Shown: piece after piece, positions 1 through 9,975 of the stretch | Numbering within the stretch: the first letter of the stretch is position 1 | How the letters are laid out: the number at the start of each line of letters is the position of its first letter | NCBI GenBank assembly: GCA_964023275.1 | Contig: OZ029915.1 | Location: forward strand, 34,964,573 to 35,028,572 | Direction of reading: 5' to 3' | From: Norana najaformis | Taxonomy: Eukaryota; Annelida; Clitellata; Crassiclitellata; Hormogastridae | Length of the DNA stretch: 64,000 nt | Notes under the pieces: generated by a model | Told to the model about the DNA's origin: nothing | Seen by the model: the letters and a program-made list of their open reading frames with translations, nothing else | Databases searched by the model: none | Translations under genes and position numbers: made by a program

Positions 1-151
1 CGCCCTGATAGCAGACGCTGAACGGCCGCACCACGCAACCAATCGCTCCAACTACATACACATTCAGCTACTTTCCCTATGCTACGGGTATTGATTGGTG
101 CCCGACCTTATTACACATAAAATATATACATACGCATATACACAAGTATTT

Positions 152-306
152 AAGTAAAACATAGTCTATATATATATATTACAGTAGTACCTAGGCAAAC
201 GTTTTTGTTATACCCATTATACGTTATATATATACGCACATACATACGTATTTAAGTAATACATAGTCTATATATAATACAATAGTACCTCGACAAACGT
301 TTTTGA
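152..306. repeat. imperfect local duplication, about 100-bp spacing
   Basis: A block of about 55 bp starting TAAGTA-A-ACATAGTCTATATA and ending CAAACGTTTTTG occurs at about 152-208 and again at about 253-305. The copies differ by several substitutions and a few bases in the TA run, so the duplication is not recent. Confidence 0.6.
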
Positions 307-2394
307 CTGAGCCGTAAAAGCTCTCCTAGTCTAAGTATTGCTATATGCAACACAACCTCCTCCCTCCTTTTTCTTTCCTTTCTCCATCCTCCCTCGCTTT
401 GCCTTTATTTTCTCCCTCCTCCCTCCCTCCTTCCTTCCTCTCACTCTGTAACTCCTGCGTGCGGCGGTTATAAATATAATCGGCCGATGATGTCATGACG
501 AATGACTAAAGGCGCAAAACAGAAGCCGAGGCCAAATGAGAAAATGGCTGAAGGGAGAGATAGACAGACAGACAAACAGAAACAGGCAAAGAAACAGACA
601 GAAACAGGCAAAGAGACAGAGATAGAAGGACAAGAAGTTGGAGAGACGGAGAGGAAGGTCTGCCACACAAGCAGTGTGCTCCATATGCATCGTCAGGCAG
701 ATTGAAGACTGGTTAGTATCGCCTGGGGTAAGTGGGGGACAGATTAGATAAACCTAAAGTATATGTGTCTACAAGCTCTTATGCCTATACTCAAATACAC
801 AAGCAGACACGTGGAGGCCTAATTATTCGTAGCTTCGAAGACTTATAGTTCCTTGCAGATAGATACAGCACCGTTCAGTGCGCGATAAAAGTAATGCTGA
901 CGTCGGCACACGCACATGCGCATGTCTTAGATCGGCGCTGCGCATGCGCTAGAACTACTCAGTGGAGGAGGGAAGAGGAGAAGACGGGAGTATGGGGAGA
1001 GACTTGACGAGCTGCGCGCAACTGCCACGCACCGGGTGTCAGCAACGACACTTGCTGTCGGGTAATTCGATGCTTAGATGCAACACTGTCGGGTCAAATG
1101 GCGACCTAAGAGGGCGCTCGCTTCTGGCGCCTGGTATAAAATGGCATTTTTGTCTTAAGAAGTCTAATGGTGGAAGCTTAAAAATTCTATTGATGCACGT
1201 AAGAACTTTAGGTCATCGAGTGTGAGCCAGGAAGATACATGTATCTGAAATGGTTCCTTGTGATCAGTTCCATAATGAGTCATGGTCTGATTTTAAGCCT
1301 CTTTTTAGAGTTCAAAGCCCAACCACACAGGTTCATAGCGTCCGACATTGTCTGGAAGAGTCTTTCCACTGAAGTTTGTTCCCTTCTGCTTAATGCGGAT
1401 CGCTTTAGACTTTCTCGAACACTAATAACAAAACCATCTGAGTGATAACCACATATAAAGTGCCTCACAGATGTTTCAAAGATTTCTTTTCATTGCCTTT
1501 TGTCTTTGTCTTGTCTTTTACATTTAGGCCTAATATTAGGCTAAAATAACATTCCGGGCCTACAGTTAAAATTGCAATTGGGATTACCACTGCGATTAAG
1601 ATCACAAGTACGATTTAAAGAAACACGCAGGATAAGCCAATAGATTAGGTCTGTAACGTGCAGCGAGAAGTAGAGCTTTCTGGTCGGCTTGGCTGAACCG
1701 GTGCTTGGCATAAGTTGAGTTCTGATTGAGGAAGTGCAGGTGTATCTTACGCACTGACTGGAGCGAATCAACAGATCGACTGTTGCAGTGATTGACAGAA
1801 GTCGGTTGGAAGACATGAAGCAAAGTACAGCAGTCAGGGTCGGAAGCCAAACACGTGAAAACCATCTGTTGCCTTCCTTCCGCAATTTTAATGCCTTGAC
1901 GATGGCAGTTATGGCAGACCGATAGACCATACGTAGCGCTAGAGGTCTCCCCTTAAGCTCTGTCTACACGCAGTTGCAGTTATTCTAAGTTACTATATGG
2001 CTGCCAACTGCAAACGCCTAGACAGGTCAGATGTAGCGAATGCGATCGTTTGACGTAATCTAATCTCAGATTGCAATTGTCTATAGCGCCATTAAAATGA
2101 TACACGAAGCATCAGTTGATTCCACAACAAAATCTAGTCTGTTCCACGAGTACTAATGCCGATCACGTGTTCGCTACATATGAATCGAGTGTAATAAGTA
2201 CGTGTAATTTTTATGAATTACTGCGAGTGACAGCGAGTTATTAGTTCACAGTTTTGTTACTGGAAATTCGCAGTGCGTTGCTGTGGAATTACACAGTCAA
2301 TGTTCAAGAATTTCACAGCTGCACATCAGCTGGTCATCTTCCATCATACTTAAAGATTCACTATTCGACTCAGTATCGCCGTTCAGCATAACAT

Positions 2395-2660
2395 TCGTGC
2401 ATATTTAATTATTTACATACATATCCACATACATACCTATGTAACTACCTACCTACACACATGCATACCTACATACATGTATAAATACTTACATGCATAA
2501 ATACGTGCATGCATTCATACGTTCATACATATGTACATAGATAGATATATACATACATACATACATACATACATACACATACATACATACGTGCATACAT
2601 GCATACATACGTACGTACGTATGTACGTACTTAGACTACATATGTATTTATATACATATA
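2395..2660. repeat. ACAT/GTAC microsatellite-rich stretch
   Basis: Long interrupted runs of ACAT and CATA tetranucleotides change into GTAC repeats (ACGTACGTACGTATGTACGTAC near 2610-2635). The latter are self-complementary and could form cruciforms. No coding potential. Confidence 0.75.
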
Positions 2661-4357
2661 CACTGAATTTATGTGTACATGTTTATCAGTATACACAATG
2701 ACTTATGATGGGAAGCTTGAACATGCAATCGCAGTAGATGCATCTATAAAACATCTTCTGTAAACGCAAGTTGTCCAACATGAGTGTTGCGGGGCACTGA
2801 GTCATACGCGAGATGGGTGTCGGATATAATGCTTCAAGTGTTGAACGCCACCTCCGTCATATGTATACATTGGATCTAAATCCCTAATGAACTCGCCTCC
2901 CTTTCGATGGGGCCCGAGCTTTGCAACGTTACACAGAAGGTTAACTATCTTATCGCGCTGCCAAGTCTAGCCAACAAGACGCTATCGAGAAATGATGACA
3001 GATTTACTGCGCTGACCTTTCGTTTGCCGTCTGTGCTGAGCGAATGATACTAATTGTGAAAACAAAACCAGAAGGTCCCCGCGTATCGTGTCGAGCGTAT
3101 TATAGTCGTAAAGCAGAACAATTAGTTACAGAGTGTATGCGTCAGAAAGAAAATCATAAGAAGTAGAAAGGCTGAACATTATTGAATTACGCGCTGCCCA
3201 CGGACTGCATGCGTCGTTGAGCAACCGCTTTCTTTCATGCTAGCCAAGCAACGTAGACCTATTTGGCTTTTTAACAATGCCTATTTAAGCAACCAACGTG
3301 AATTGAAGAATCAGCCATCTATGCGAATATCGAACATTAATTCTACGTTCTAAAACAAACAACGTGGGCCATAATGAAGTAGTATAAGAATTTATGTTCG
3401 AACAGCTGCTGTTGCCACGCGTGAGAGTTCTTTTAAAGCACTTCAGCATGCGGGTCACAAAAAGTAGTTGTAAAAGAGCAAACTTCTATAGTGACATTAT
3501 AACGAAGTATCAATCAAGTCTCCCTTACAATAACATCAAACGTAAGCAGGAGCTTGCTAAAGCCGAGTGTTATCCATCTGTGAACCATTCCCGAGTGCCT
3601 GGCGTGTGCCTGAGTAAGTCTGCGAACCTCACCTGTCTGAAGCTGATTCTCGTCAGCAAAACCCAGACACCAAACGGTCTTTGCCCATTCACCAACATAC
3701 CACAGACTACAGAATAACCGCAGTAGATTCCTTTGTTTATTCGAATATTCATTCGCTCTTTCATTCCGTTATTTATTATTTTATTTGAATCCCCTTTTAT
3801 GCCAAATTTGGGTTCTTTCAATTACTCAGTTAAAACTTTGTTACACACAGAAAATAACAGACTTCGAAATAAAGAGGTTAAATATGACAGTGACAGTAGA
3901 GTAGAGTATGATGACGACGATTGTGAGGGTGATGATGACAACAACGATGACTGACAAGGATGCTGACTGTGGTGAAGAATTAGAGTGCCCCAAGACGCAC
4001 CCGAACAATATCCAGACTGGTTTATGCAGGAATGCAGCAGCATACTTACATAGTCAACAAGTCATGTGTACATATATTATTTTAAATTAGTTTCTGTTGT
4101 TCGGAGTGGAACGCGGTTTCTGCAACAATATTAAGTTTTTCCAGTTCTTGAACTTTCGCATGTGATCATCTGATGAGTTTTTCACAATGTAAATGCAAAG
4201 GTTGACAATAATCATTCCTGTATCGGTTAATTGCTTCATCAACTGTAAATACGGCAGTGTATATTTTAGCATGGTCTAAAATGACACATAATAAATGAAT
4301 TTCAGTGTGTAGACCTGTTGGCCCCAATATGTGCACCGAAAACGCACCGGGTACGCT

Positions 4358-4585
4358 TTGTAATCGTAATCGTAATCGTAATTCCGAGATTTCTACGGCG
4401 CCCAACGAAAGCCGCGCCGCGGGGACCAGCTCATTCACAGGCGTTCAGTCAAAACAAAATCGATAGGCAAAAAGGGTTCGGTTCCAGGTCAAAATCCAAA
4501 AGTCAGGCAGAGAGACAACGTGGTAGCTACGGTGGGTGATGTTTGGGATTGGAGCGGAGAGGGAGATAAGAGGAAGAAGGGCACA
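4358..4585 (-). mobile_element. CR1/L2-like LINE 3'-end fragment
   Basis: Read on the minus strand, this fragment ends in a GCGCCGTAGAAATC-type motif followed by ATTACG repeats, seen on the plus strand as CGTAATCGTAATCGTAAT. The same block recurs at 21.0, 36.2, 41.3, 42.9, 44.0 and 51.2 kb. At 36.2 and 51.2 kb the adjoining sequence translates into a LINE ORF2 C-terminal pattern, which is why I place the family among CR1/L2-like LINEs. This copy is severely 5' truncated. Confidence 0.6.
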
Positions 4586-4914
4586 GATGTATGCCCGATG
4601 TGTTTCGGGCACACATCTGTGTAATATCGGCAATTAACGAGAAAATCTTGTTCAGATAAATATAATTAAATGAGTACTAGCCAGTGTTATTATCTGAGAT
4701 GATTCTTAATATTGGTTGATAGAACTTGGGAACAGATAACAAGCGGACATATTATAAATCACACTACCTGGAGAGGTAAAGACAGGTTTAATGGCTATCT
4801 GTCCTGGTGAAGAAAGCGGTCGGCAGGTCAAGTGGAGAGGTCAGGCTACTGCACATGCTTCCCTCCCAGTCACAAGTCAGCAGATAACAGAGGATTTTAT
4901 GGTTTCTTGTAAAC

Positions 4915-5045
4915 AAATATATATATATATATATATTACATCTTTATATAGGCAATATATACATATACATATTAAGCATCTTCTATATATACAAGATGTA
5001 ATATATATACATGGATGCCTTGTATATTTATGCTATACATGTATA
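4915..5045. repeat. AT-rich low-complexity stretch with short inverted arms
   Basis: A run of ATATAT is followed by TATATTACATCTT (near 4933) and its complement AAGATGTAATATATA (near 4993), giving about 13-bp arms separated by about 45 bp. It lies in the intron just 3' of the K2P exon. The apparent C-terminal tail of the K2P frame reads into this DNA and is intronic. Confidence 0.55.
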
Positions 5046-5128
5046 AGACGTTAATATACATATGCTGCGGCGGCCTTTCCCACGCCTCTCTGCATGAACT
5101 TGTTTGAATGATGGCGATATCTGCTTAC

Positions 5129-5708
5129 CTATGGTCGTGATAACAGTGACTGCGTAGAGCAGAGCGCCGGCAAATGACCACTGCAAGTCCGACTCGTCGG
5201 TGAAATCCTTCAGATCCCATCCTTTTCTCTTCAACATCCGGTATTTCTCCAGAAACAGATCGCGCAGCTGGTCCGTTAAGTTCGTGAAATTGCTGGCCTC
5301 TGAGCCGGTCACATTCGATGACCCTATTTGTATAGCGCCAGTGTAGTTCTCGGCCAGTCGTGCGATCTCGTCGATCGTCTCCTCCTTGAACTCTTGTATG
5401 GCCATCTTCAGATCCTTTTCGTTGGACGCTTCGATCGCCTGGAAGAGAAATCCGCCGAGGATCGAGTAGGCGACGACCATTCCAGCCAGACCGATGTGTG
5501 AGAAGAGGAAAGCGACGACCTTCTTGCAGCAGGCGATCACCTTCTGTCGCCTCCGTCGGCGTCGGTCGCGTCGCAGCTCTTCCTCTAACTCGGCCGCGCC
5601 CCAGTTGACGGCCGCACGGACCCCCGGCTGAGCGGCGCTGAAAACGGCCGCCGCGATGTTCGACGACCAACGTAGCGACGCCAACCCCGCCTGTAGACCG
5701 CTCGGCAT
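5129..5708 (-). CDS. two-pore-domain potassium channel (K2P/KCNK), first coding exon only
   Basis: K2P channels are dimeric plasma-membrane channels that carry background K+ current; each subunit has four membrane helices and two pore loops. This exon encodes a basic N-terminal cytoplasmic segment with a run of Arg (about residues 46-54). TM1 follows at about 64-90 and ends GGFLFQAIE, a typical K2P TM1 end. Next is the extracellular cap, a helical segment with four N-glycosylation sequons (NYT, NVT, NFT, NLT). The exon ends with the first pore helix, WSFAGALLYAVTVITTIG. It stops at a strong donor (AG|GTAAGC, GT at 5128-5127) after the first base of the Gly codon of the selectivity filter, a recurrent intron site in K2P genes. 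The remaining exons lie left of the window. I chose the ATG at 5708; the frame stays open upstream without another ATG, so an upstream 5' exon is possible. It resembles invertebrate TWiK/KCNK18-like channels, but subfamily is uncertain. Confidence 0.85.
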
Positions 5709-5765
5709 CGTGACGAACTTGGCTGATAATGCTGCTGATGCTGTTGCCAAGGGATTTGACGCAAT

Positions 5766-5974
5766 CAGCGAACCATGACGTTGTTCGATTTGTAACGAGT
5801 TCGGCTGTCACCAAGGGATGTATGTGTGTACTTGGCTATTTATATAGCGCCTTTTGATAAAAACTCACATCGTACTCAGCGACCCATGGCTTCAGTCCGA
5901 TTGCAACGAGTTCGGCTGTTGCCAAATGGAAACAACGTACTCAGCGAACCATGACCAGTCGACTTTTAACGAGC
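5766..5974. repeat. threefold diverged repeat upstream of the K2P start
   Basis: A motif reading TCAGCGAACCATG followed by about 40 bp ending AACGAGTTCGGCTGT-CCAA occurs at about 5766-5818, again at about 5877-5930, and in shortened form at 5941-5974. It lies in the 5' region of the K2P exon, so it may be 5' UTR or promoter DNA that was duplicated. Confidence 0.6.
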
Positions 5975-6239
5975 AGGAAGAGGAATAGACGAAGACGCAA
6001 CAGGAAGAGCTGACTTCAAGGTTAAAAAATCCTGAGATTCTGAAACATTATATCATGCTTCATTTATATTCAGCGAACGCCTGCCATAGACAGACAGTCT
6101 ACGTCCGTAACCTATCTAATACAGCAGTTCCATAAAGCGTGATTAGCAACAGGACCTCGTTAGCCATGTGTTATGCTTGCAACTTTGCTGGTGCGTGCAA
6201 GATGGGGACCTGCCAGAGCTTATGTCTTGAACGGCTAAC

Positions 6240-6425
6240 TATAGCTGAGACGCATGTGCCGCAATTTTTCGGGAGATAGTCTCCTTTCTCCCCCCTCTCA
6301 GTGTTCCGCAGGCGCCTGAAGACTGTACTGTTTAACGGTGATTTTACTCCTTCGGGTGGGAAGCTCCTCTGTTGAGTTTATCCTCTAAGAGGCGCTTTAT
6401 AAATCTCAAATTACAATTACAATAG
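6240..6425 (+). mobile_element. CR1/L2-like LINE 3'-end fragment
   Basis: The plus strand carries GTTCCGCAGGCGCCTGAAGA..., which translates as VFRRRLKTVLF. That is the F...LKT.LF pattern at the C terminus of CR1/L2-type ORF2. It is followed by GAGGCGCTTTATAAATCTC and an ATTACAATTACA tail. Only the last part of the element remains. Confidence 0.6.
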
Positions 6426-7042
6426 TCAGTGTGTTGCCTTCTCTGCCCTGCACTTGATCCCGGAAGGGCAAATGGCGCCATTTAGGGCTTCAGTTGTTAT
6501 AAGCGATTGATAAAGTTGTGGTTGTTGCACAGTTGATGCTCCAAGTGATTATTCTGTAGCTCTGACATGTTGTCCAAATTATAAACTTCACTGAACTTAT
6601 ATATGCCTTCCATATGTTTCTCCAAGATAAATTTAGATTTTTAGCTCTGATTGTAATTGTATAGAATATTGTTAGTACAGCTTTACACATCTGTTAAAAC
6701 CAGTTTTCACTCCACTGAAGCGTGCAAACGAGTGTTCAGTGTCTTTGCATAGACCAAAAATTACACAAGAGGTCCATTATCACACGTTTCATTACAACAC
6801 GATTTCTGATATAAAATGGTCAGGACGTAGATCCCATAATTTTTTCAACCATGGAAAATAGTCGAATTGCAGTACGGTCTCGTTATAACAGGGTGCTTGT
6901 CGTGGCTTCCAAAGACAGCGTTACAATGAGTTGTGGTGTATTGTGAGCCGTATTTCGGGTCTTTGACTGTACTGCGAAAAGGAAACCATCAGTTTGCAGA
7001 ATGGAGCGAATATAATCTTTCAAAATGATGCAAGATGCATCG
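6426..7042. other. no gene seen
   Basis: Short open frames only and no domain signal. This DNA separates the LINE fragment from the 86-bp satellite. Confidence 0.5.
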
Positions 7043-8160
7043 CTTTACAAAATTCGTTAATCCGAAATAACTGGTCTCAGGGAAGTCTAGAAGGATTCGT
7101 CTGAACAAATAAGCAACTGCCAGGGATGCTTTATAAAATTCATTAATCCGAAATAACTGGTCTCAGGGAAGTCTAGAAGGATTCGTCTGAACAAATAAGC
7201 AACTGCCAGGGATGCTTTATAAAATTCATTAATCCGAAATAACTGGTCTCAGGGAAGTCTAGAAGGATTCGTCTGAACAAATAAGCAACTGCCAGGGGTG
7301 CTTTATAAAATTCATTAATCCGAAATAACTGGTCTCAGGGAAGTCTAGAAGGATTCGTCTGAACAAATAAGCAACTGCCAGGGATGCTTTATAAAATTCA
7401 TTAATCCGAAATAACTGGTCTCAGGGAAGTCTAGAAGGATTCGTCTGAACAAATAAGCAACTGCCAGGGATGCTTTATAAAATTCATTAATCCGAAATAA
7501 CTGGTCTCAGGGAAGTCTAGAAGGATTCGTCTGAACAAATAAGCAACTGCCAGGGATGCTTTATAAAATTCATTAATCCGAAATAACTGGTCTCAGGGAA
7601 GTCTAGAAGGATTCGTCTGAACAAATAAGCAACTGCCAGGGGTGCTTTATAAAATTCATTAATCCGAAATAACTGGTCTCAGGGAAGTCTAGAAGGATTC
7701 GTCTGAACAAATAAGCAACTGCCAGGGGTGCTTTATAAAATTCATTAATCCGAAATAACTGGTCTCAGGGAAGTCTAGAAGGATTCGTCTGAACAAATAA
7801 GCAACTGCCAGGGATGCTTTATAAAATTCATTAATCCGAAATAACTGGTCTCAGGGAAGTCTAGAAGGATTCGTCTGAACAAATAAGCAACTGCCAGGGA
7901 TGCTTTATAAAATTCATTAATCCGAAATAACTGGTCTCAGGGAAGTCTAGAAGGATTCGTCTGAACAAATAAGCAACTGCCAGGGATGCTTTATAAAATT
8001 CATTAATCCGAAATAACTGGTCTCAGGGAAGTCTAGAAGGATTCGTCTGAACAAATAAGCAACTGCCAGGGGTGCTTTATAAAATTCATTAATCCGAAAT
8101 AACTGGTCTCAGGGAAGTCTAGAAGGATTCGTCTGAACAAATAAGCAACTGCCAGGGATG
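7043..8160. repeat. 86-bp satellite, 13 tandem copies
   Basis: The unit begins CTTTATAAAATTCATTAATC and ends GCAACTGCCAGGGATG; 13 copies fit the interval exactly. Copies look almost identical, except that the first has two differences near its start and the penultimate motif is GGGATG or GGGGTG. In order the variant bases read A A G A A A G G A A A G A, so copies 3-7 and 8-12 share the pattern G A A A G. That suggests a 430-bp (five-unit) block duplication. The array leaves unique DNA at GCGGCATCAG on the right. No coding frame is maintained. Confidence 0.95.
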
Positions 8161-9301
8161 CGGCATCAGTGGGGCAACTTATTAAAACTCACTTCCCCTA
8201 TCAGAGAAATTCATATCTGGATTACGCTCATAGAGAATAGAAACATTGTTCAAACTTTTGAAACGTGAAAAGTTATAACTTCATATATTGTTAACTACCT
8301 TGCTCCGTCTCTATAAACGCGCAGATTGGCGCTCTGTATGCTTCTGAAGAAAATGTAAAAGTGCACCTTTTTTTCTATAGCGACCGTACGGCCTCGATCC
8401 TTCAATGAATTAATCATCAAGAATTATTATCATAGGCTTATTTTTTCAGTTGGTATGTGCTCATTTATGAAATACCTGCAGAGGCTGGCAGGCAGGCAGG
8501 CAGCCACTGGCGCCACAGACAAAACACGATCCGAAAAACTCATTCGTATCATTATTTGAAGATATCGCGATCTTGTGATTAAGTCGTGCTTTTGAGAGAG
8601 AGAGAGAGAGAGACAGACAGAGACAGAGACAGAGACAGAGATAGAGACAGAGAGACAGAGAGACAGAGAGACAGAGAGACAGAGAGACAGAGAGATTTGC
8701 ATTTCAATATGGAACCTAATTAAGTTTTACCTGCATATTAGGCTGTACCCATGAATATTAGAAAATACGACTGCAAGAAAGATGAATCCACTTTGAACAG
8801 GTAGCAAATTCGGTGACATATAGGCATAACCTGTGCGAATTTTAGAGTCGCCAGACGAGAATTATAATTGGCACCACAGGGTTTTAGAATTTTCGAAATC
8901 TGTTCTGTCTGTCCAATGATTAGAATCCTTATGCGCCAGAGCTCTTTGAGTTTCATTAACGAGACATATTAGCACTTGTTCAGATATTTCGCCGATTTTC
9001 AACAAAGTTCGTTAAGCTCTGTTTGCGATGTCCAGTGCATAAAGTTACAGAAAAGATGTCCAGACGTTACCTTCAGCAGCTCTTTCTAAATTCCGTGTCT
9101 ACCGAGAGACGTCTGAAGTCGTCGACGAAGGGGTGCTGCTGATTTCAGTAGACTACTTGAATAAATGTTCGCGAACATGTTTCACTGCACGGGCTGCATA
9201 CGTCAACTGCTGACGGCTGGTAGGCATATAACGTGGTTCCTACCTATTCGCAGTGTTGTTGTAGTTCGGCTTTGCCACGAGGCCTTCTATTCGCACAAGC
9301 A
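8161..9301. other. spacer between two tandem arrays
   Basis: No gene is supported. It holds a fragment near 8372-8410 matching the SINE-like family at 13985-14150, a GA/GACA microsatellite (8596-8697) and otherwise unremarkable DNA. Confidence 0.5.
8596..8697. repeat. GA/GACA microsatellite
   Basis: GAGAGAGAGAGA passes into ACAGACAGAGACAGAGACAG and then regular GAGACAGA units. The open frame on the minus strand (SLSLCLSVSLSL) is a by-product of the repeat. Confidence 0.9.
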
Positions 9302-9810
9302 GTCGGTCGGTCGGTCGGTCGGTCGGTCGGTCGGTCGGTCGGTCGGTCGGTCGGTCGGTCGGTCGGTCGGTCGGTCGGTCGGTCGGTCGGTCGGTCGGTC
9401 GGTCGGTCGGTCGGTCGGTCGGTCGGTCGGTCGGTCGGTCGGTCGGTCGGTCGGTCGGTCGGTCGGTCGGTCGGTCGGTCGGTCGGTCGGTCGGTCGGTC
9501 GGTCGGTCGGTCGGTCGGTCGGTCGGTCGGTCGGTCGGTCGGTCGGTCGGTCGGTCGGTCGGTCGGTCGGTCGGTCGGTCGGTCGGTCGGTCGGTCGGTC
9601 GGTCGGTCGGTCGGTCGGTCGGTCGGTCGGTCGGTCGGTCGGTCGGTCGGTCGGTCGGTCGGTCGGTCGGTCGGTCGGTCGGTCGGTCGGTCGGTCGGTC
9701 GGTCGGTCGGTCGGTCGGTCGGTCGGTCGGTCGGTCGGTCGGTCGGTCGGTCGGTCGGTCGGTCGGTCGGTCGGTCGGTCGGTCGGTCGGTCGGTCGGTC
9801 GGTCGGTCGG
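9302..9810. repeat. perfect GGTC tetranucleotide array, about 127 copies
   Basis: GTCG/GGTC repeats run without any visible interruption for 509 bp. Because the unit length is not a multiple of three, all plus-strand frames read as Val-Gly-Arg-Ser repeats and all minus-strand frames as Pro-Thr-Asp-Arg repeats. No stop codon occurs in any of the six frames. The overlapping long open frames are therefore artefacts, not genes. There is one CpG every 4 bp, and GG doublets every 4 bp could support two-tetrad G-quadruplexes. Confidence 0.97.
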
Positions 9811-9876
9811 GACACGAAGCGGAGATAGTATCTATAACGTGTGAGTTGCATGTATCAAATAGCACCCGCTGAGTTT

Positions 9877-9975
9877 TCGTAATCGTAATCGTAATAGTAA
9901 TCTCCGGATTTCTTCAGCCCCAGAAAGCTAAGTCGCGGGAATCAGCTCATCACAGGCGCTCAGTTAAAACGCTCA
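9877..9975 (-). mobile_element. CR1/L2-like LINE 3'-end fragment
   Basis: CGTAATCGTAATCGTAATAGTAATCTCC-type tail followed by a diverged copy of the block CGATTTCT-CAGC-CCCA..GAAAGCTAAGTCG and CACAGGCGCTCAGT. It begins about 66 bp right of the GGTC array. Confidence 0.55.

Larger units (their letters stand above)
1..4357. other. gene-free left flank with simple sequence
   Basis: I see no supportable gene here. Open frames are short, lack domain signals and overlap low-complexity DNA. The stretch holds a local duplication near 150-306, pyrimidine-rich sequence around 350-450, purine-rich AGACAGACA-type sequence around 555-640 and an ACAT-type microsatellite near 2400-2650. The remainder looks like unique or decayed DNA. 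It lies beyond the 5' end of the K2P exon, which is transcribed leftward from 5708, and may contain 5' exons of another gene that I cannot recognise. Confidence 0.5.

Noticed and set aside
5125-5814. 229-codon minus-strand frame overlapping the K2P exon
   Set aside because: Shadow frame. The overlapping K2P frame has TM1, cap sequons and the pore signature with a matching donor.
7043-8160. CRISPR-like array
   Set aside because: Units are contiguous 86-bp satellites with no unique spacers, in an animal-type genome.
9165-9872. VGRS and PTDR repeat proteins of about 190-235 codons
   Set aside because: Every frame of a GGTC array is open; no start, splice or domain evidence.
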